This document shows positions 26,793-38,767 of a stretch of 64,000 nucleotides of DNA, piece by piece (the first letter of the stretch is position 1; every line of letters starts with the position of its first letter). The position numbers and the translations under genes are program-made. Below the pieces are notes generated by a model that was not told where the DNA came from, ran no database searches, and saw only the letters and a program-made list of their open reading frames with translations. This DNA comes from Mesorhizobium sp. GTDB taxonomy: Bacteria > Pseudomonadota > Alphaproteobacteria > Rhizobiales > Rhizobiaceae. The DNA is taken from NCBI RefSeq assembly GCF_017306545.1, contig NZ_JAFKID010000021.1, positions 23,933 to 87,932 on the forward strand, given 5' to 3'.

Positions 26793-27178
26793 CGACGATG
26801 GATGAAACGACCCTTTCCGAACAGAAACCGGCCAACGTTCCGGTCACGACTTCAACCATTCCCGCCGACGAACTGGCGCGGCTGACCGACGACATCGTCT
26901 CGGCGCTGAAGACCGTCTACGACCCGGAAATCCCGGCCGACATCTACGAACTCGGCCTCGTCTACAAGATCGACATCGAGGACGACCGCTCCGTCAAGAT
27001 CGACATGACGCTGACGGCGCCCGGCTGCCCGGTCGCCGGCGAGATGCCCGGCTGGGTGGAAAATGCCGTCGGCGCCGTGGAAGGCGTGTCCGGCGTCGAG
27101 GTTTCGATGGTGTTCGATCCGCCGTGGACGCCCGACCGCATGTCGGAGGAAGCGCAGATCGCTGTCGGCTGGTATTGA
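26789..27178 (+). CDS. sufT: SUF system Fe-S assembly protein SufT (DUF59/MIP18)
   Basis: A 129-residue DUF59 protein of the kind implicated in iron-sulfur cluster maturation; called sufX in some rhizobial work. The conserved blocks are YDPEIPADIYELGLVY (44-59) and TAPGCPVAGEMP, in which Cys80 is the conserved cysteine. An N-terminal extension of about 30 residues rich in T and E precedes the domain. The ATG at 26789 overlaps the sufS stop; a second ATG at 26798 is possible. It is followed by a hairpin and the opposing DUF1236 gene. Confidence 0.93.
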   Translation: MTTMDETTLSEQKPANVPVTTSTIPADELARLTDDIVSALKTVYDPEIPADIYELGLVYKIDIEDDRSVKIDMTLTAPGCPVAGEMPGWVENAVGAVEGVSGVEVSMVFDPPWTPDRMSEEAQIAVGWY

Positions 27179-27191
27179 GGACAGGCGAACG

Positions 27192-27213
27192 GCGCCGGCA
27201 TCGCTGCCGGCGC
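27192..27213. terminator. Hairpin between convergent sufT and DUF1236 genes
   Basis: A 9-bp GC stem GCGCCGGCA / TGCCGGCGC with a four-base loop. No clean T run follows on either strand, so termination is likely but not certain. Confidence 0.45.
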
Positions 27214-27229
27214 TGCTCTGTGTCTGTCG

Positions 27230-27541
27230 TCAGGTGAGAATCTCGACGATCTCGCGCGTTTCCGGATCGACCAGGACGTCGTGGCCGTCGACGACCATGT
27301 AGTCGTAGCGTTTCTCGAAGCCCGGCGCGTCGAGCGGGCTGACCATCACGCTGTCGGGGACGACGGTGCCGACGGCGAGGTTGAAGTCGTCAGGCAGCAC
27401 GACCGAGGCGGGCGGTTGCTTGACGATATATTCGTGGACGACGGTTCTCTCTTCTGGCTGAAGGACGACCGTTTGGGCAAAGGCGGCCGAAGCGGTGGTG
27501 GCGAGCAGGGCACCCGCGATAAGGAAATTCCGGATCAGCAT
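27230..27541 (-). CDS. DUF1236 secreted protein
   Basis: A 103-residue exported protein with a signal peptide (about 1-22, ending AAFA before QT) and a DUF1236-type C terminus, VDGHDVLVDPETREIVEIL. These small periplasmic proteins are frequent in rhizobia and have no defined role. The ATG at 27541 is preceded by GGAGG at ideal spacing, so the longer frame to 27628 is not used. It lies on the opposite strand between sufT and sufA. Confidence 0.87.
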   Translation of the reverse strand: MLIRNFLIAGALLATTASAAFAQTVVLQPEERTVVHEYIVKQPPASVVLPDDFNLAVGTVVPDSVMVSPLDAPGFEKRYDYMVVDGHDVLVDPETREIVEILT

Positions 27542-27689
27542 TTTAGCCTCCATTGATATGACTCGAACCCAATGCCGGGGAAGGGAGGCGGTTCCGCAAA
27601 AGTGAAAAGTGTTACGGACGATCACCAAAAGGAATGGCTCTTGCGACGTGGCGCAAACTTCACCATTTTAGGCAAGGATTGATCCGGCA

Positions 27690-27716
27690 GGCCTTGAACC
27701 TGCACAGGATGGAGAA
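27690..27716 (+). repeat. 27-base pre-start element upstream of sufA (copy 2)
   Basis: Matches the segment upstream of sufB (21305-21331) at 22 of 27 positions, with the first 11 and last 9 bases identical. It includes the GGAG of the sufA ribosome site. Confidence 0.6.
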
Positions 27717-27722
27717 TTGAGC

Positions 27723-28121
27723 ATGGGACGCTTTGCCGTCATCAGCATGACCGAGAAGGCCGCCAACCGCGTGCGCGAGATCGTCGCCGGCCGCGACGAT
27801 GTGAATGGTGTTCGCGCCCACGGCATCCGTCTTGGCATCAAGAAGGGCGGTTGCGCCGGCATGGAGTATACGGTCGACCTCGTCACCGAGCCGAGCCTCA
27901 AGGACGACCACATCGAGCGCGACGGTGCCCATGTCTATGTCGCGCCGGAGGCGGCCCTGTTCCTGCTCGGCACCGAGATGGATTTCGAGGTGACGACGCT
28001 GCGCACCGGCTTCACCTTCCGCAATCCGAACCAGTCCTCTGCCTGCGGCTGCGGCGAATCGGTGGAATTGAAGCCCGCCGATTTGAAGGCGCTCGCCGAG
28101 GCGCGGGCCAGCGCGGCTTGA
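27723..28121 (+). CDS. sufA: A-type Fe-S cluster carrier (SufA/IscA/HesB)
   Basis: Delivers assembled clusters to target proteins. The 132-residue product has the three A-type cysteines, Cys44 in KKGGCAGMEY and Cys108 and Cys110 in SSACGCGESV. It is about 20 residues longer than typical because of a charged alanine-rich tail. The ATG at 27723 follows GGAG; a TTG six bases upstream is also in frame. It is separated from sufT by the opposing DUF1236 gene, so it probably needs its own promoter. Confidence 0.94.
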   Translation: MGRFAVISMTEKAANRVREIVAGRDDVNGVRAHGIRLGIKKGGCAGMEYTVDLVTEPSLKDDHIERDGAHVYVAPEAALFLLGTEMDFEVTTLRTGFTFRNPNQSSACGCGESVELKPADLKALAEARASAA

Positions 28122-28125
28122 TCTT

Positions 28126-28251
28126 CCTTCTCCCCGTTCACGGGGAGAAGATGCCGGCAGGCAGATGAGGGGCAGCGCAAGCTCTCCGAGATTGGGTTCC
28201 GCCCCTCATCCGGCCCTTCGGGCCACCTTCTCTCCGTGAAAGGGGAGAAGG
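28126..28251. repeat. Intergenic palindromic element, family C (copy 1)
   Basis: The arms CCTTCTCCCCGTTCACGGGG (28126 on) and the matching CTTCTCTCCGTGAAAGGGGA (28227-28251) are inverted repeats with two mismatches over 25 bases. An inner pair ATGAGGGGC / GCCCCTCAT sits between. It lies between the convergent sufA and GFA genes. The right half matches the left half of the element at 46488. Confidence 0.85.
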
Positions 28252-28263
28252 AAGATTTCGTGC

Positions 28264-28761
28264 TTACTCCACCCACATGCCGGTTCTTTTGTGCCAGTCC
28301 GCGATCGATTCCTCCGGATAGACGTCGAACGCCTTATCGACCTCGGCAATGTCCGGCGCGACCCAATTCGCCTTGTATTTCAGCATCAGATGCGTGCGCT
28401 CCTTCGGTATCGGCAGGTCGGTGTCGATGGCCGAAGCGAAGGGATGCACCAGGTCCGGCCATGTCGGATCGTAGAGCCACAGCGCCGAGCCGCATTGCGT
28501 GCAGAAGTTGCGCTCGCCAGTGGAAATTTCGCACGCCGGATGCTCGTCATCCCGGATTTCGGCGCGATAGACGCCGAGGTTTTCCCCGCCTTCGATCGTC
28601 AGCGTCTCGTTGACGGCCCCGAGATTGATGGCGTACCCGCCGCCGCCTTGCTGCTTGCGGCAGATCGAGCAATAGCAGAGCTGGTAGGGGGCCGGCGTAT
28701 GACTTTCCATTTCGAAGCGCACGGCACCGCAGCGGCAGGAGCCTTTGAGCAGCATGGGCAT
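28264..28761 (-). CDS. GFA-family (glutathione-dependent formaldehyde-activating enzyme-like) protein
   Basis: A 165-residue zinc protein with the full GFA cysteine set: Cys9 and Cys11 (GSCRCGAV), Cys29, Cys31 and Cys34 (LCYCSICRK), and Cys87 and Cys90 (FCTQCGSALW). Family members are annotated as S-hydroxymethylglutathione synthase-like, but most have no proven activity. GAGGAGA precedes the ATG at 28761. It stands alone between a repeat and the TfoX-like gene. Confidence 0.9.
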   Translation of the reverse strand: MPMLLKGSCRCGAVRFEMESHTPAPYQLCYCSICRKQQGGGGYAINLGAVNETLTIEGGENLGVYRAEIRDDEHPACEISTGERNFCTQCGSALWLYDPTWPDLVHPFASAIDTDLPIPKERTHLMLKYKANWVAPDIAEVDKAFDVYPEESIADWHKRTGMWVE

Positions 28762-28874
28762 GGGCGGTTCTCCTCGGTTGACGGACGCACGATAGCACCG
28801 GCGCTCTCTCAACTTGTCAGCAGCGTTTCGGTTGCCGGCATGACATCGGCCGAACCGCGTGACATCATCGCGCC

Positions 28875-29198
28875 ATGGACGACGAACGCATCCGCGAACT
28901 CTTCGACGGGCTGGGGCCTGTCTCGATCCGCCGCATGTTCAGCGGCAAGGGCATTTATCACAACGGCGTCATCTTCGCGCTCATCCTGCGCGGCGAACTG
29001 ATGCTGAAAGGCGACGACGAGATCGCCGCCGAATATGAGGCAGCAGGCGGCCGGCACTGGACTTACGTCAACAAGCGCCACGGCCGCGAGGTCGCCATGC
29101 CCTACTGGACCGCGCCCGAAAGCGCGCTGGACGACCCCGATGAAATGACGTTGTGGGCGCGCAAGGCCTATGAGGCGGGGCTGCGGAGCGAGAAGTAG
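28875..29198 (+). CDS. TfoX N-terminal-domain protein
   Basis: A 107-residue protein consisting only of the TfoX/Sxy N-terminal domain, with PVSIRRMFSGKGIYHNGVIFAL (about 15-36) and MPYWTAPESALDD. In gammaproteobacteria full-length TfoX promotes competence genes. Here the C-terminal domain is absent and no competence gene is near, so the role is unknown. Confidence 0.87.
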   Translation: MDDERIRELFDGLGPVSIRRMFSGKGIYHNGVIFALILRGELMLKGDDEIAAEYEAAGGRHWTYVNKRHGREVAMPYWTAPESALDDPDEMTLWARKAYEAGLRSEK

Positions 29199-29238
29199 CG
29201 CCCCATCGGGTGAAGGCCATCATCCATTGATGAAGGCC

Positions 29239-30153
29239 TTACAGCGCCTTCGCCACCCGCGCCGCGACGCGCGCATTGTTTTCCACCAGCGCGATGTTGG
29301 TCTTCAGGCTGCGGCCGTCGGTGAGTTCCAGGATTTTTCCCAGCAGGAACGGCGTCACCGCCTTGCCGACGATCTTCTGCACCTCGGCTGCCTTCTGCGC
29401 CGCCTCGATATAGCCGGCCATCTCGGCGGCCGGGATTTCGTGATTTTCCGGCACCGGATTGGCCACCAGCATGCCGCCCTCCAGCCCGAGCGCCCGGCGG
29501 GTCTTGAACAAGCCGGCGATCTTTTCGGGCGAATCGAGCACCAGCGGCGCACGGTAGGGAGACTGCCTGGACCAGAAGGCCGGCATCACCTCGCAGCCGT
29601 GGCCGATCACCGGCACGCCGCGCGTCTCCAGCACTTCCAGCGTCTTTTCGATATCGAGGATCGCCTTGGCGCCGGCGGAGACGACGATGACGGGCGTGCG
29701 CGCCAGTTCGTCGAGGTCGGCCGAAATATCAAAACTCTTTTCCGCGCCCTTGTGGACGCCGCCGATGCCGCCGGTGGCGAACACCTTGATGCCGGCAAGC
29801 GCGGCTGAGATCATGGTGGCGGCGACCGTGGTGCCGCCGGTACGCCCTTCGGCCACCGCAAAGGCCAGGTCGGCGCGTGACAGTTTCAGGGCATCGACCG
29901 TCATGGCCAGCGATTCGCGCTCGCCGTCCGACAGACCGATCTTGATGCGGCCCTTGATGACCGCGATGGTGGCGGGCACCGCACCTTCTTCAGTGATGAT
30001 CCTTTCCACGTCCGCCGCCATCGCGCCGTTGTCGGGATAGGGCATGCCGTGGGTGATGATGGTCGATTCCAGCGCCACCACCGGGCGCTTGGCGGCAAGG
30101 GCCTCGGCCACCGGCGGGTGGATATCGACGAAGGGGCGGGCGCTCTCAAGCAT
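29239..30153 (-). CDS. psuG: Pseudouridine-5'-phosphate glycosidase
   Basis: PsuG splits pseudouridine 5'-phosphate into uracil and ribose 5-phosphate. The 304-residue product carries ALESTIITHGMPYP with Glu29, GGIGGVHKG, DISADL with Asp146, and SAGAKAILD with the Schiff-base lysine Lys163, matching known PsuG active-site residues. It lies 45 bases after psuK on the same strand, so the pair form a two-gene catabolic unit. Confidence 0.95.
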   Translation of the reverse strand: MLESARPFVDIHPPVAEALAAKRPVVALESTIITHGMPYPDNGAMAADVERIITEEGAVPATIAVIKGRIKIGLSDGERESLAMTVDALKLSRADLAFAVAEGRTGGTTVAATMISAALAGIKVFATGGIGGVHKGAEKSFDISADLDELARTPVIVVSAGAKAILDIEKTLEVLETRGVPVIGHGCEVMPAFWSRQSPYRAPLVLDSPEKIAGLFKTRRALGLEGGMLVANPVPENHEIPAAEMAGYIEAAQKAAEVQKIVGKAVTPFLLGKILELTDGRSLKTNIALVENNARVAARVAKAL

Positions 30154-30198
30154 CTTGGGTGTCTCCGGTGGCGGCGGATTGCGCCGGCTGCTTACGGC

Positions 30199-31143
30199 TC
30201 ATGCCATTTCCTGCGGCTTTGGCACAAGGGCCAATGCCGCGGCGAAATCGGCCGCCGTGAACGCCGGCACGGCGAGCGGGCTCTCTATGGCGAGCAGCGC
30301 CGCCGCGACGCCTTCGCGCAGCGCCTGCCGCAAAGATTGCCCGAAGAGCAGGCCGGCGACCGTCGCGCCGGCCAGCGCATCGCCGGCGCCGGTCACGTCA
30401 GCCACATGGCGCGGCTCCGGCGGCATGACGGTGAACGCGCCTTGCGCGTCGTACCCGATCATCGGCCCGCTGCCGGCGCTGACCACGCCGTCCTTGAGGC
30501 CGGCGGCGCGCAGCCCGGCCACGATATCGGCCGCCGGAGCCTCTTTGTTCAATCCGGTCAGAGCCGCAGCCTCGCGGCGGTTCATGAACAGCAGCGTCAA
30601 TCTGTCGACTATCGGCTTCAGCCGCACCGCCTTGGCCGGCGAAATGGCGATGGCGAACACCGGTTTGCCGCCGGCCGACGGCACCAGTCGCTCCAGCGCC
30701 GCCTCCGGCAGATTGGCATCGAGGAGCAGCGCGTCGGCCGCCCCCGCCGCCTCCCGCAGCTTGGCGCGCCGCACCTGCTTGGGGAAGGCCAGATCATAAA
30801 GCCCCATGTCGGCAAAGCCGACGACGAGTTCTCCCTCGGCGTCGAGGATCGCCGTGTAGCTCGGCGTCGTGCGGTCGAGAAAAACGGCCGACAGGTCTTC
30901 GATGCCGGCCTCTCGGATCGCCCGCGCCACCGTCTCGGCCGCCGCGTCGCCGCCGCGTAGCGACGCCAATGAAGCGCTCGCCCCGCGCCGCACCGTCGTG
31001 CGCAGCGCGTTGAAGACGCCGCCGCCGACGTCCTCGCGCATCGTGCCGGGATTGGAGGCCGCCGGTACGTAAGCGCCGCTCACCTGTCCGCGCCGGTCGA
31101 TGTGCGCCCCGCCGACGGCGAGGATATACGGCGCCCGCGTCAT
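30199..31143 (-). CDS. psuK: PfkB-family kinase, probably pseudouridine kinase
   Basis: A ribokinase-fold kinase of 314 residues. AVGGAHIDRRGQ near the N terminus, the GGGVFNALRTTVRRG substrate region and the C-terminal VTGAGDALAGATVAGLL, with the catalytic aspartate, place it in the PfkB family. Adjacency to psuG makes pseudouridine the likely substrate, giving the phosphate that PsuG cleaves. No nucleoside transporter or regulator is next to the pair. Confidence 0.87.
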   Translation of the reverse strand: MTRAPYILAVGGAHIDRRGQVSGAYVPAASNPGTMREDVGGGVFNALRTTVRRGASASLASLRGGDAAAETVARAIREAGIEDLSAVFLDRTTPSYTAILDAEGELVVGFADMGLYDLAFPKQVRRAKLREAAGAADALLLDANLPEAALERLVPSAGGKPVFAIAISPAKAVRLKPIVDRLTLLFMNRREAAALTGLNKEAPAADIVAGLRAAGLKDGVVSAGSGPMIGYDAQGAFTVMPPEPRHVADVTGAGDALAGATVAGLLFGQSLRQALREGVAAALLAIESPLAVPAFTAADFAAALALVPKPQEMA

Positions 31144-31299
31144 GCCCGACGCTCCGCCATCACGGCGGTGTCGGCGAATCGCTGCTGCGGCCTGCCGTCG
31201 CGGATCGAGGCGAAGTCTGTGGATACATATGCCGCAAAATCACCAAAACAAAAAAAGAACAAAATAGGATTATCCTTTTCCATCAATGGGATGCTAGTC

Positions 31300-31328
31300 T
31301 TGTCAAATTGGAACAAAAGCGGTACATA
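31300..31328 (+). promoter_or_regulatory. Candidate recA promoter
   Basis: TTGTCA (31300-31305), a 17-base spacer and TACATA (31323-31328). The SOS-type box lies in its spacer and -10 region. Confidence 0.45.
31311..31325 (+). promoter_or_regulatory. SOS (LexA-type) operator of recA
   Basis: GAAC-N7-GTAC (31311-31325) is one base from the alphaproteobacterial direct-repeat SOS box GAAC-N7-GAAC. An overlapping TTG-N11-CAA (31300-31316) matches the motif reported for the Rhizobium etli recA promoter. Both overlap the candidate promoter. Confidence 0.6.
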
Positions 31329-31384
31329 TTCACGGGGCTCACCGGACTGTCCGGCCTTCATTGACGACCAAGGGGTGATGTATC

Positions 31385-32467
<1,083 letters not shown>

Positions 32468-32478
32468 GCGGGCTCTTT

Positions 32479-32540
32479 TCCTCGCCCCACGAAGTAGGGG
32501 ATGGTGGCTCGGCGAAGCCGAGACGGAGAGGGGCTTTCTG
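32479..32540. repeat. Short intergenic repeat-like segment with hairpin after recA
   Basis: CCTCGCCCCACGAAGTAGGGG, then the perfect hairpin CTCGGC-GAA-GCCGAG (32508-32522), and GGAGAGGGGC. It resembles half of a rhizobial intergenic palindrome of the same style as the other elements in this window. Confidence 0.5.
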
Positions 32541-32558
32541 CTCCAGGATTGATTCCAG

Positions 32559-32583
32559 CCGCCGGCCATGTGCCGGCGGTTTT
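32559..32583 (+). terminator. Rho-independent terminator between recA and alaS
   Basis: Stem CCGCCGGC / GCCGGCGG (32559-32566, 32572-32579), five-base loop, then TTTT. Confidence 0.8.
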
Positions 32584-32682
32584 GCCGTTTCCGGTCGCCC
32601 CGTTTCTGGACAGCGCCATGAGCCGCCGCTAAGAGAGGGCGTTTCGCCGGGCCGGCCGGCATTTTCCTGCAAGGACAGACGA

Positions 32683-35346
<2,664 letters not shown>

Positions 35347-35367
35347 ATTCGTGCAGGGGGACTATCG

Positions 35368-36444
35368 ATGACGGACGGAGCAAACGGGTCGAGACTGCGC
35401 GTCGCCGTCCTGTTCGGCGGCCGCTCGGCCGAGCATGACGTCTCCGTCATGTCGGCGACCAATGCGGTGCGCGCGCTCGACCCGGCAAAATACGACGTGC
35501 TTCCCGTCTTCGTCACGCGCGGCGGCACCTGGCTCCTGAGCAGCCTCGAGAGCGGCGACCTGACGAAGCCGGAGGATGGACCCCGGCTCTGCCTTCTTCC
35601 GGGCGGGCGCGGGCGGATCGTCGCGCTCGAGCCCGATGGTGTTGCGCGCGAACTGCCAGCCATCGATATCCTGTTTCCGGTGCTGCACGGTCCGCACGGC
35701 GAAGACGGCTCCGTGCAGGGGCTGGCCGCGGTCGCCGATGTTGCGCTCGCCGGTTGCGGCATCCTGGGTTCGGCAACGGCCATCGACAAGGATATCGCCA
35801 AGCGGCTTTTGAAGGAGGCCGGCGTGCCGACGGCGCCGGCCGTCGTCATCCATCCGAACGCGGTCCCTCGCTTCGCCGACCTTGAGCGGCAGCTCGGCCT
35901 GCCGGTCTTCGTCAAGCCGGCGCGGCAGGGCTCGTCCGTCGGGGTCAGCAAGGTGGCGACGGAAGCGGAGTTCGAGGCGGCGCTGGCGGAAGGGTTCCGG
36001 CATGACCGCAAGTTGCTCGCCGAGGCGTTTATTGCCGGCCGTGAGGTGGAGTGCAGCGTACTGGAGGCGCCGGACGGTGCGCTTTTCGTATCGCGTCCCG
36101 GCGAGATCGTGCCCGCCGCCAGCCACGGATTCTACACTTACGACGCGAAATACCTCGACGCCGACGGCGCGGCGATCAAGGTGCCGGCCGAACTTCCCGA
36201 GAAGGTCGAGGACGCCATCCGCGGGACGGCGGCGAATGCTTTTCGCGCGCTCGGCTGCGATGCCATGGCGCGCGTCGATTTCTTCCTGAAGCCGGACATG
36301 AGCTTTCTCGTCAATGAGCTGAACACCATTCCCGGCTTTACCGACATCAGCATGTACGCCAAGGCGATGGCGGCGAGCGGCGTCAACTATGCCGAAGTTA
36401 TCGACCGCCTCATCGCGCATGGGCTGGCGCGCGCCGGGCGATAG
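35368..36444 (+). CDS. ddl: D-alanine--D-alanine ligase
   Basis: ATP-grasp enzyme that makes the D-Ala-D-Ala dipeptide of peptidoglycan. The 358-residue product has VLFGGRSAEHDVSVMSA near the N terminus, LHGPHGEDGSVQGL (about 109-122), KPARQGSSVGVSKV (about 183-196) and NELNTIPGFT, the Mg-binding end motif. AGGGGG precedes the ATG. It sits just downstream of alaS and could be co-transcribed; it is a second peptidoglycan gene besides anmK and murI in this window. Confidence 0.96.
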   Translation: MTDGANGSRLRVAVLFGGRSAEHDVSVMSATNAVRALDPAKYDVLPVFVTRGGTWLLSSLESGDLTKPEDGPRLCLLPGGRGRIVALEPDGVARELPAIDILFPVLHGPHGEDGSVQGLAAVADVALAGCGILGSATAIDKDIAKRLLKEAGVPTAPAVVIHPNAVPRFADLERQLGLPVFVKPARQGSSVGVSKVATEAEFEAALAEGFRHDRKLLAEAFIAGREVECSVLEAPDGALFVSRPGEIVPAASHGFYTYDAKYLDADGAAIKVPAELPEKVEDAIRGTAANAFRALGCDAMARVDFFLKPDMSFLVNELNTIPGFTDISMYAKAMAASGVNYAEVIDRLIAHGLARAGR

Positions 36445-36697
36445 CGTCCTCGCCCGCCCCGACTGCCACGGGGAGCATTTTGCGGCCGCACGAACCGGCT
36501 GAGCCGCACCGGCGCGGGCAGAAAACCGACCGGAGGCTCATTCGCCAGAACGCCCGCTGCGCTGAGAGCCGCCGAGTTTCTAACAAAGCGAGGAATGTTC
36601 TTAACCACTTAGGGAAAGGGATCTCGTAGAATCGCGTCACTGTTTGCGCGTCGTTGGATCGCTCACATCGTGATGATGCCGCATATATGAGGCTTAT

Positions 36698-37123
36698 ATG
36701 CGTTTCCTTTTGTCTCTTCTTTTTATGGCTGTCATCTCGACGTGGTGCTCTTCAGCGCGAGCCGATTCCAGTACCCTGCAATCCTTGTCGGGGGAGTGGC
36801 ACCAGATCTCATCCAATGCAGGGAAATGCGACGATTGTCGTGTCACGGTCGAAATGAACGGTCAAAACTTCGCGGTGACGGCCAACAATGGCTGGTCCGC
36901 GATTTTGCAAATGAAAAGCTTCCAAGGTGTGACTTCTGTGGCCGGCGAGGGGCGCTGGAAGTCTGGGGCCGGGGGGAGCTATGGCGGGAAAGCGTTTTTT
37001 CTCAATCTCGGGATGGTAGATGACAGGCTCCTGATGCTCATGACCGTGCCTGGCTCCAACGGGAAGCTCCGCAACATCAGGGCAATATTCGAGAAGATCT
37101 CTGCGTCTGAGGGATCAATCTAA
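36698..37123 (+). CDS. Secreted protein of unknown family in AT-richer DNA
   Basis: I do not recognise this gene. The 141-residue product has a clear signal peptide (about 1-22, ending SARA before DS). A short mature domain opens with LSGEWHQISSNAGKCDDCRV, where Cys44 and Cys47 form a CxxC pair, and then runs as alternating strands, suggesting a small beta-barrel. Codon use is visibly less GC-rich than its neighbours (TTT, CTT, TCA and AAT are frequent). The flanking 36445-36697 holds no gene. These features suggest recent acquisition. The ATG at 36698 is preceded by an AT-rich stretch, not a strong ribosome site. Confidence 0.65.
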   Translation: MRFLLSLLFMAVISTWCSSARADSSTLQSLSGEWHQISSNAGKCDDCRVTVEMNGQNFAVTANNGWSAILQMKSFQGVTSVAGEGRWKSGAGGSYGGKAFFLNLGMVDDRLLMLMTVPGSNGKLRNIRAIFEKISASEGSI

Positions 37124-37237
37124 TTCTACTGGAAGCCTCCCCTGCCGTTTCATGCGTGTCAGCCCATCCTTGAAATAAGTGATGGACAACCGCAAAACCT
37201 GAATTGTACAGGGATTTTTCGTTTCCCTTTCTATGCA

Positions 37238-37270
37238 ACGAGGCCCGGAAGTGATCTTCCGGGCCTCGTT
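37238..37270 (-). terminator. Long hairpin downstream of icd
   Basis: Arms AACGAGGCCCGGAA and TTCCGGGCCTCGTT pair perfectly around a six-base loop, 20 bases after the icd stop on the minus strand. Only two T residues follow, so it may stabilise the 3' end rather than terminate alone. Confidence 0.55.
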
Positions 37271-37289
37271 CGCGTGTGCCGAGCTTTTC

Positions 37290-38501
37290 TTACGCCATCG
37301 CCTTCTGCAAATTCTCGTCCACCTTGTCGAGGAAGCCGGTGGTGGAGAGCCATGGCTGGTCGGGGCCGATCAGCAGCGACAGGTCCTTGGTCATGAAGCC
37401 GCTCTCGACGGTCTGGATGCAGACCTTCTCCAGCGTTTCGGCGAAGCGCTTCAGTTCGGCGTTGTCGTCCAGCTTGCCGCGATGCGCCAGGCCGCGCGTC
37501 CAGGCGAAAATCGAGGCGATCGAGTTGGTCGAGGTTTCCTGCCCCTTCTGGTGCTGGCGATAGTGGCGGGTGACGGTGCCGTGCGCGGCCTCCGCCTCCA
37601 CCGTCTTGCCGTCCGGCGTCATCAGCACCGAGGTCATCAGGCCGAGCGAGCCGAACCCTTGCGCCACCGTGTCGGACTGCACGTCGCCGTCGTAGTTCTT
37701 GCAGGCCCAGACATAGCCGCCCGACCACTTCAGCGAGGAGGCGACCATGTCGTCGATCAGCCGGTGTTCGTACCACAGCTTGCGTGCCTTGAATTCGGCC
37801 TCGAATTCCTTCTCGTAGACCTCCTGGAAGATGTCCTTGAAGCGGCCGTCATAGGCTTTCAGGATGGTGTTCTTGGTCGAGAGGTAGACCGGGTAGTTGC
37901 GCAGCAGGCCGTAGTTCAGCGAGGCGCGGGCGAATTCGCGGATCGATTCGTCGAGGTTGTACATGGCCATGGCGACGCCCGCGCCCGGCGCGTCGAACAC
38001 GTCGTGCTCGATCACCTTGCCGTCCTCGCCGACGAACTTGATGGTCAGCCTGCCCTTGCCGGGGAAGCGGAAGTCGGTCGCCTTGTACTGGTCGCCGAAG
38101 GCATGGCGGCCGACGATGATCGGCTTGGTCCAGCCGGGCACCAGGCGCGGCACGTTCTTCATGATGATCGGCTCGCGGAAGATGGTGCCGCCGAGGATGT
38201 TGCGGATCGTGCCGTTGGGGCTCTTCCACATCTTCTTGAGGTGGAATTCCTCGACGCGCGCCTCGTCCGGCGTGATGGTGGCGCATTTGACGCCGACGCC
38301 GTGCTTCTGGATGGCGTGGGCGGCGTCGATCGTCACCTGGTCGCCGGTGGCGTCGCGATGCTCGATGCCGAGGTCGTAATAGTCCAGCTTGAGGTCGAGA
38401 TAGGGGTGGATCAGCTTGTCCTTGATGAGCTGCCAGATGATGCGGGTCATCTCGTCGCCGTCGAGTTCGACGACCGGGTTCGCCACCTTGATCTTCGCCA
38501 T
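37290..38501 (-). CDS. icd: NADP-dependent isocitrate dehydrogenase
   Basis: TCA-cycle enzyme that oxidises isocitrate to 2-oxoglutarate with NADP. The 403-residue product is of the eukaryote-like homodimeric type found in rhizobia, beginning [19 protein letters not shown], with [19 protein letters not shown] (about 93-111) for substrate binding and [20 protein letters not shown] for the C-terminal metal and cofactor region. It is monocistronic, with a long palindrome downstream. Confidence 0.97.
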   Translation of the reverse strand: MAKIKVANPVVELDGDEMTRIIWQLIKDKLIHPYLDLKLDYYDLGIEHRDATGDQVTIDAAHAIQKHGVGVKCATITPDEARVEEFHLKKMWKSPNGTIRNILGGTIFREPIIMKNVPRLVPGWTKPIIVGRHAFGDQYKATDFRFPGKGRLTIKFVGEDGKVIEHDVFDAPGAGVAMAMYNLDESIREFARASLNYGLLRNYPVYLSTKNTILKAYDGRFKDIFQEVYEKEFEAEFKARKLWYEHRLIDDMVASSLKWSGGYVWACKNYDGDVQSDTVAQGFGSLGLMTSVLMTPDGKTVEAEAAHGTVTRHYRQHQKGQETSTNSIASIFAWTRGLAHRGKLDDNAELKRFAETLEKVCIQTVESGFMTKDLSLLIGPDQPWLSTTGFLDKVDENLQKAMA

Positions 38502-38767
38502 GGAAAATGTGCCTCGCTGCTGGGGATGGGGCCTCGCGCAAGGCGTGGCCTGAGATCGATGCGGCCCCTATATCAAAGCGGTGTGGGGTGCGCAAACCTG
38601 ACGACGTGCAACCGCAGGCGCTTTGCCACGCGGCCCGGCGGCAAACGGAAACGACCGTCTCTTGACAGTTGGGGCCAAGGTGCCGGCCTGTTTTTGCGAA
38701 AGCTTCATTTTCGCGGTCGAATATGCGACGACGCCGAAATGCCGCAAACCTCGTTTCATTGATCCCG

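Noticed and set aside
32468-32682. T-box or riboswitch-like leader before alaS
   Set aside because: The interval is explained by a repeat-like hairpin and a recA terminator; no T-box specifier or antiterminator pattern is seen, and T-boxes are not expected in this group.
36387-36640. Short minus-strand frames in the gap between ddl and the secreted protein
   Set aside because: No ribosome site, arginine- and proline-rich composition and no recognisable family; treated as non-coding.
38662-38690. TTGACA as a promoter for trmJ
   Set aside because: No acceptable -10 sequence at 16-18 bases spacing was found, so the perfect -35 alone is not enough.
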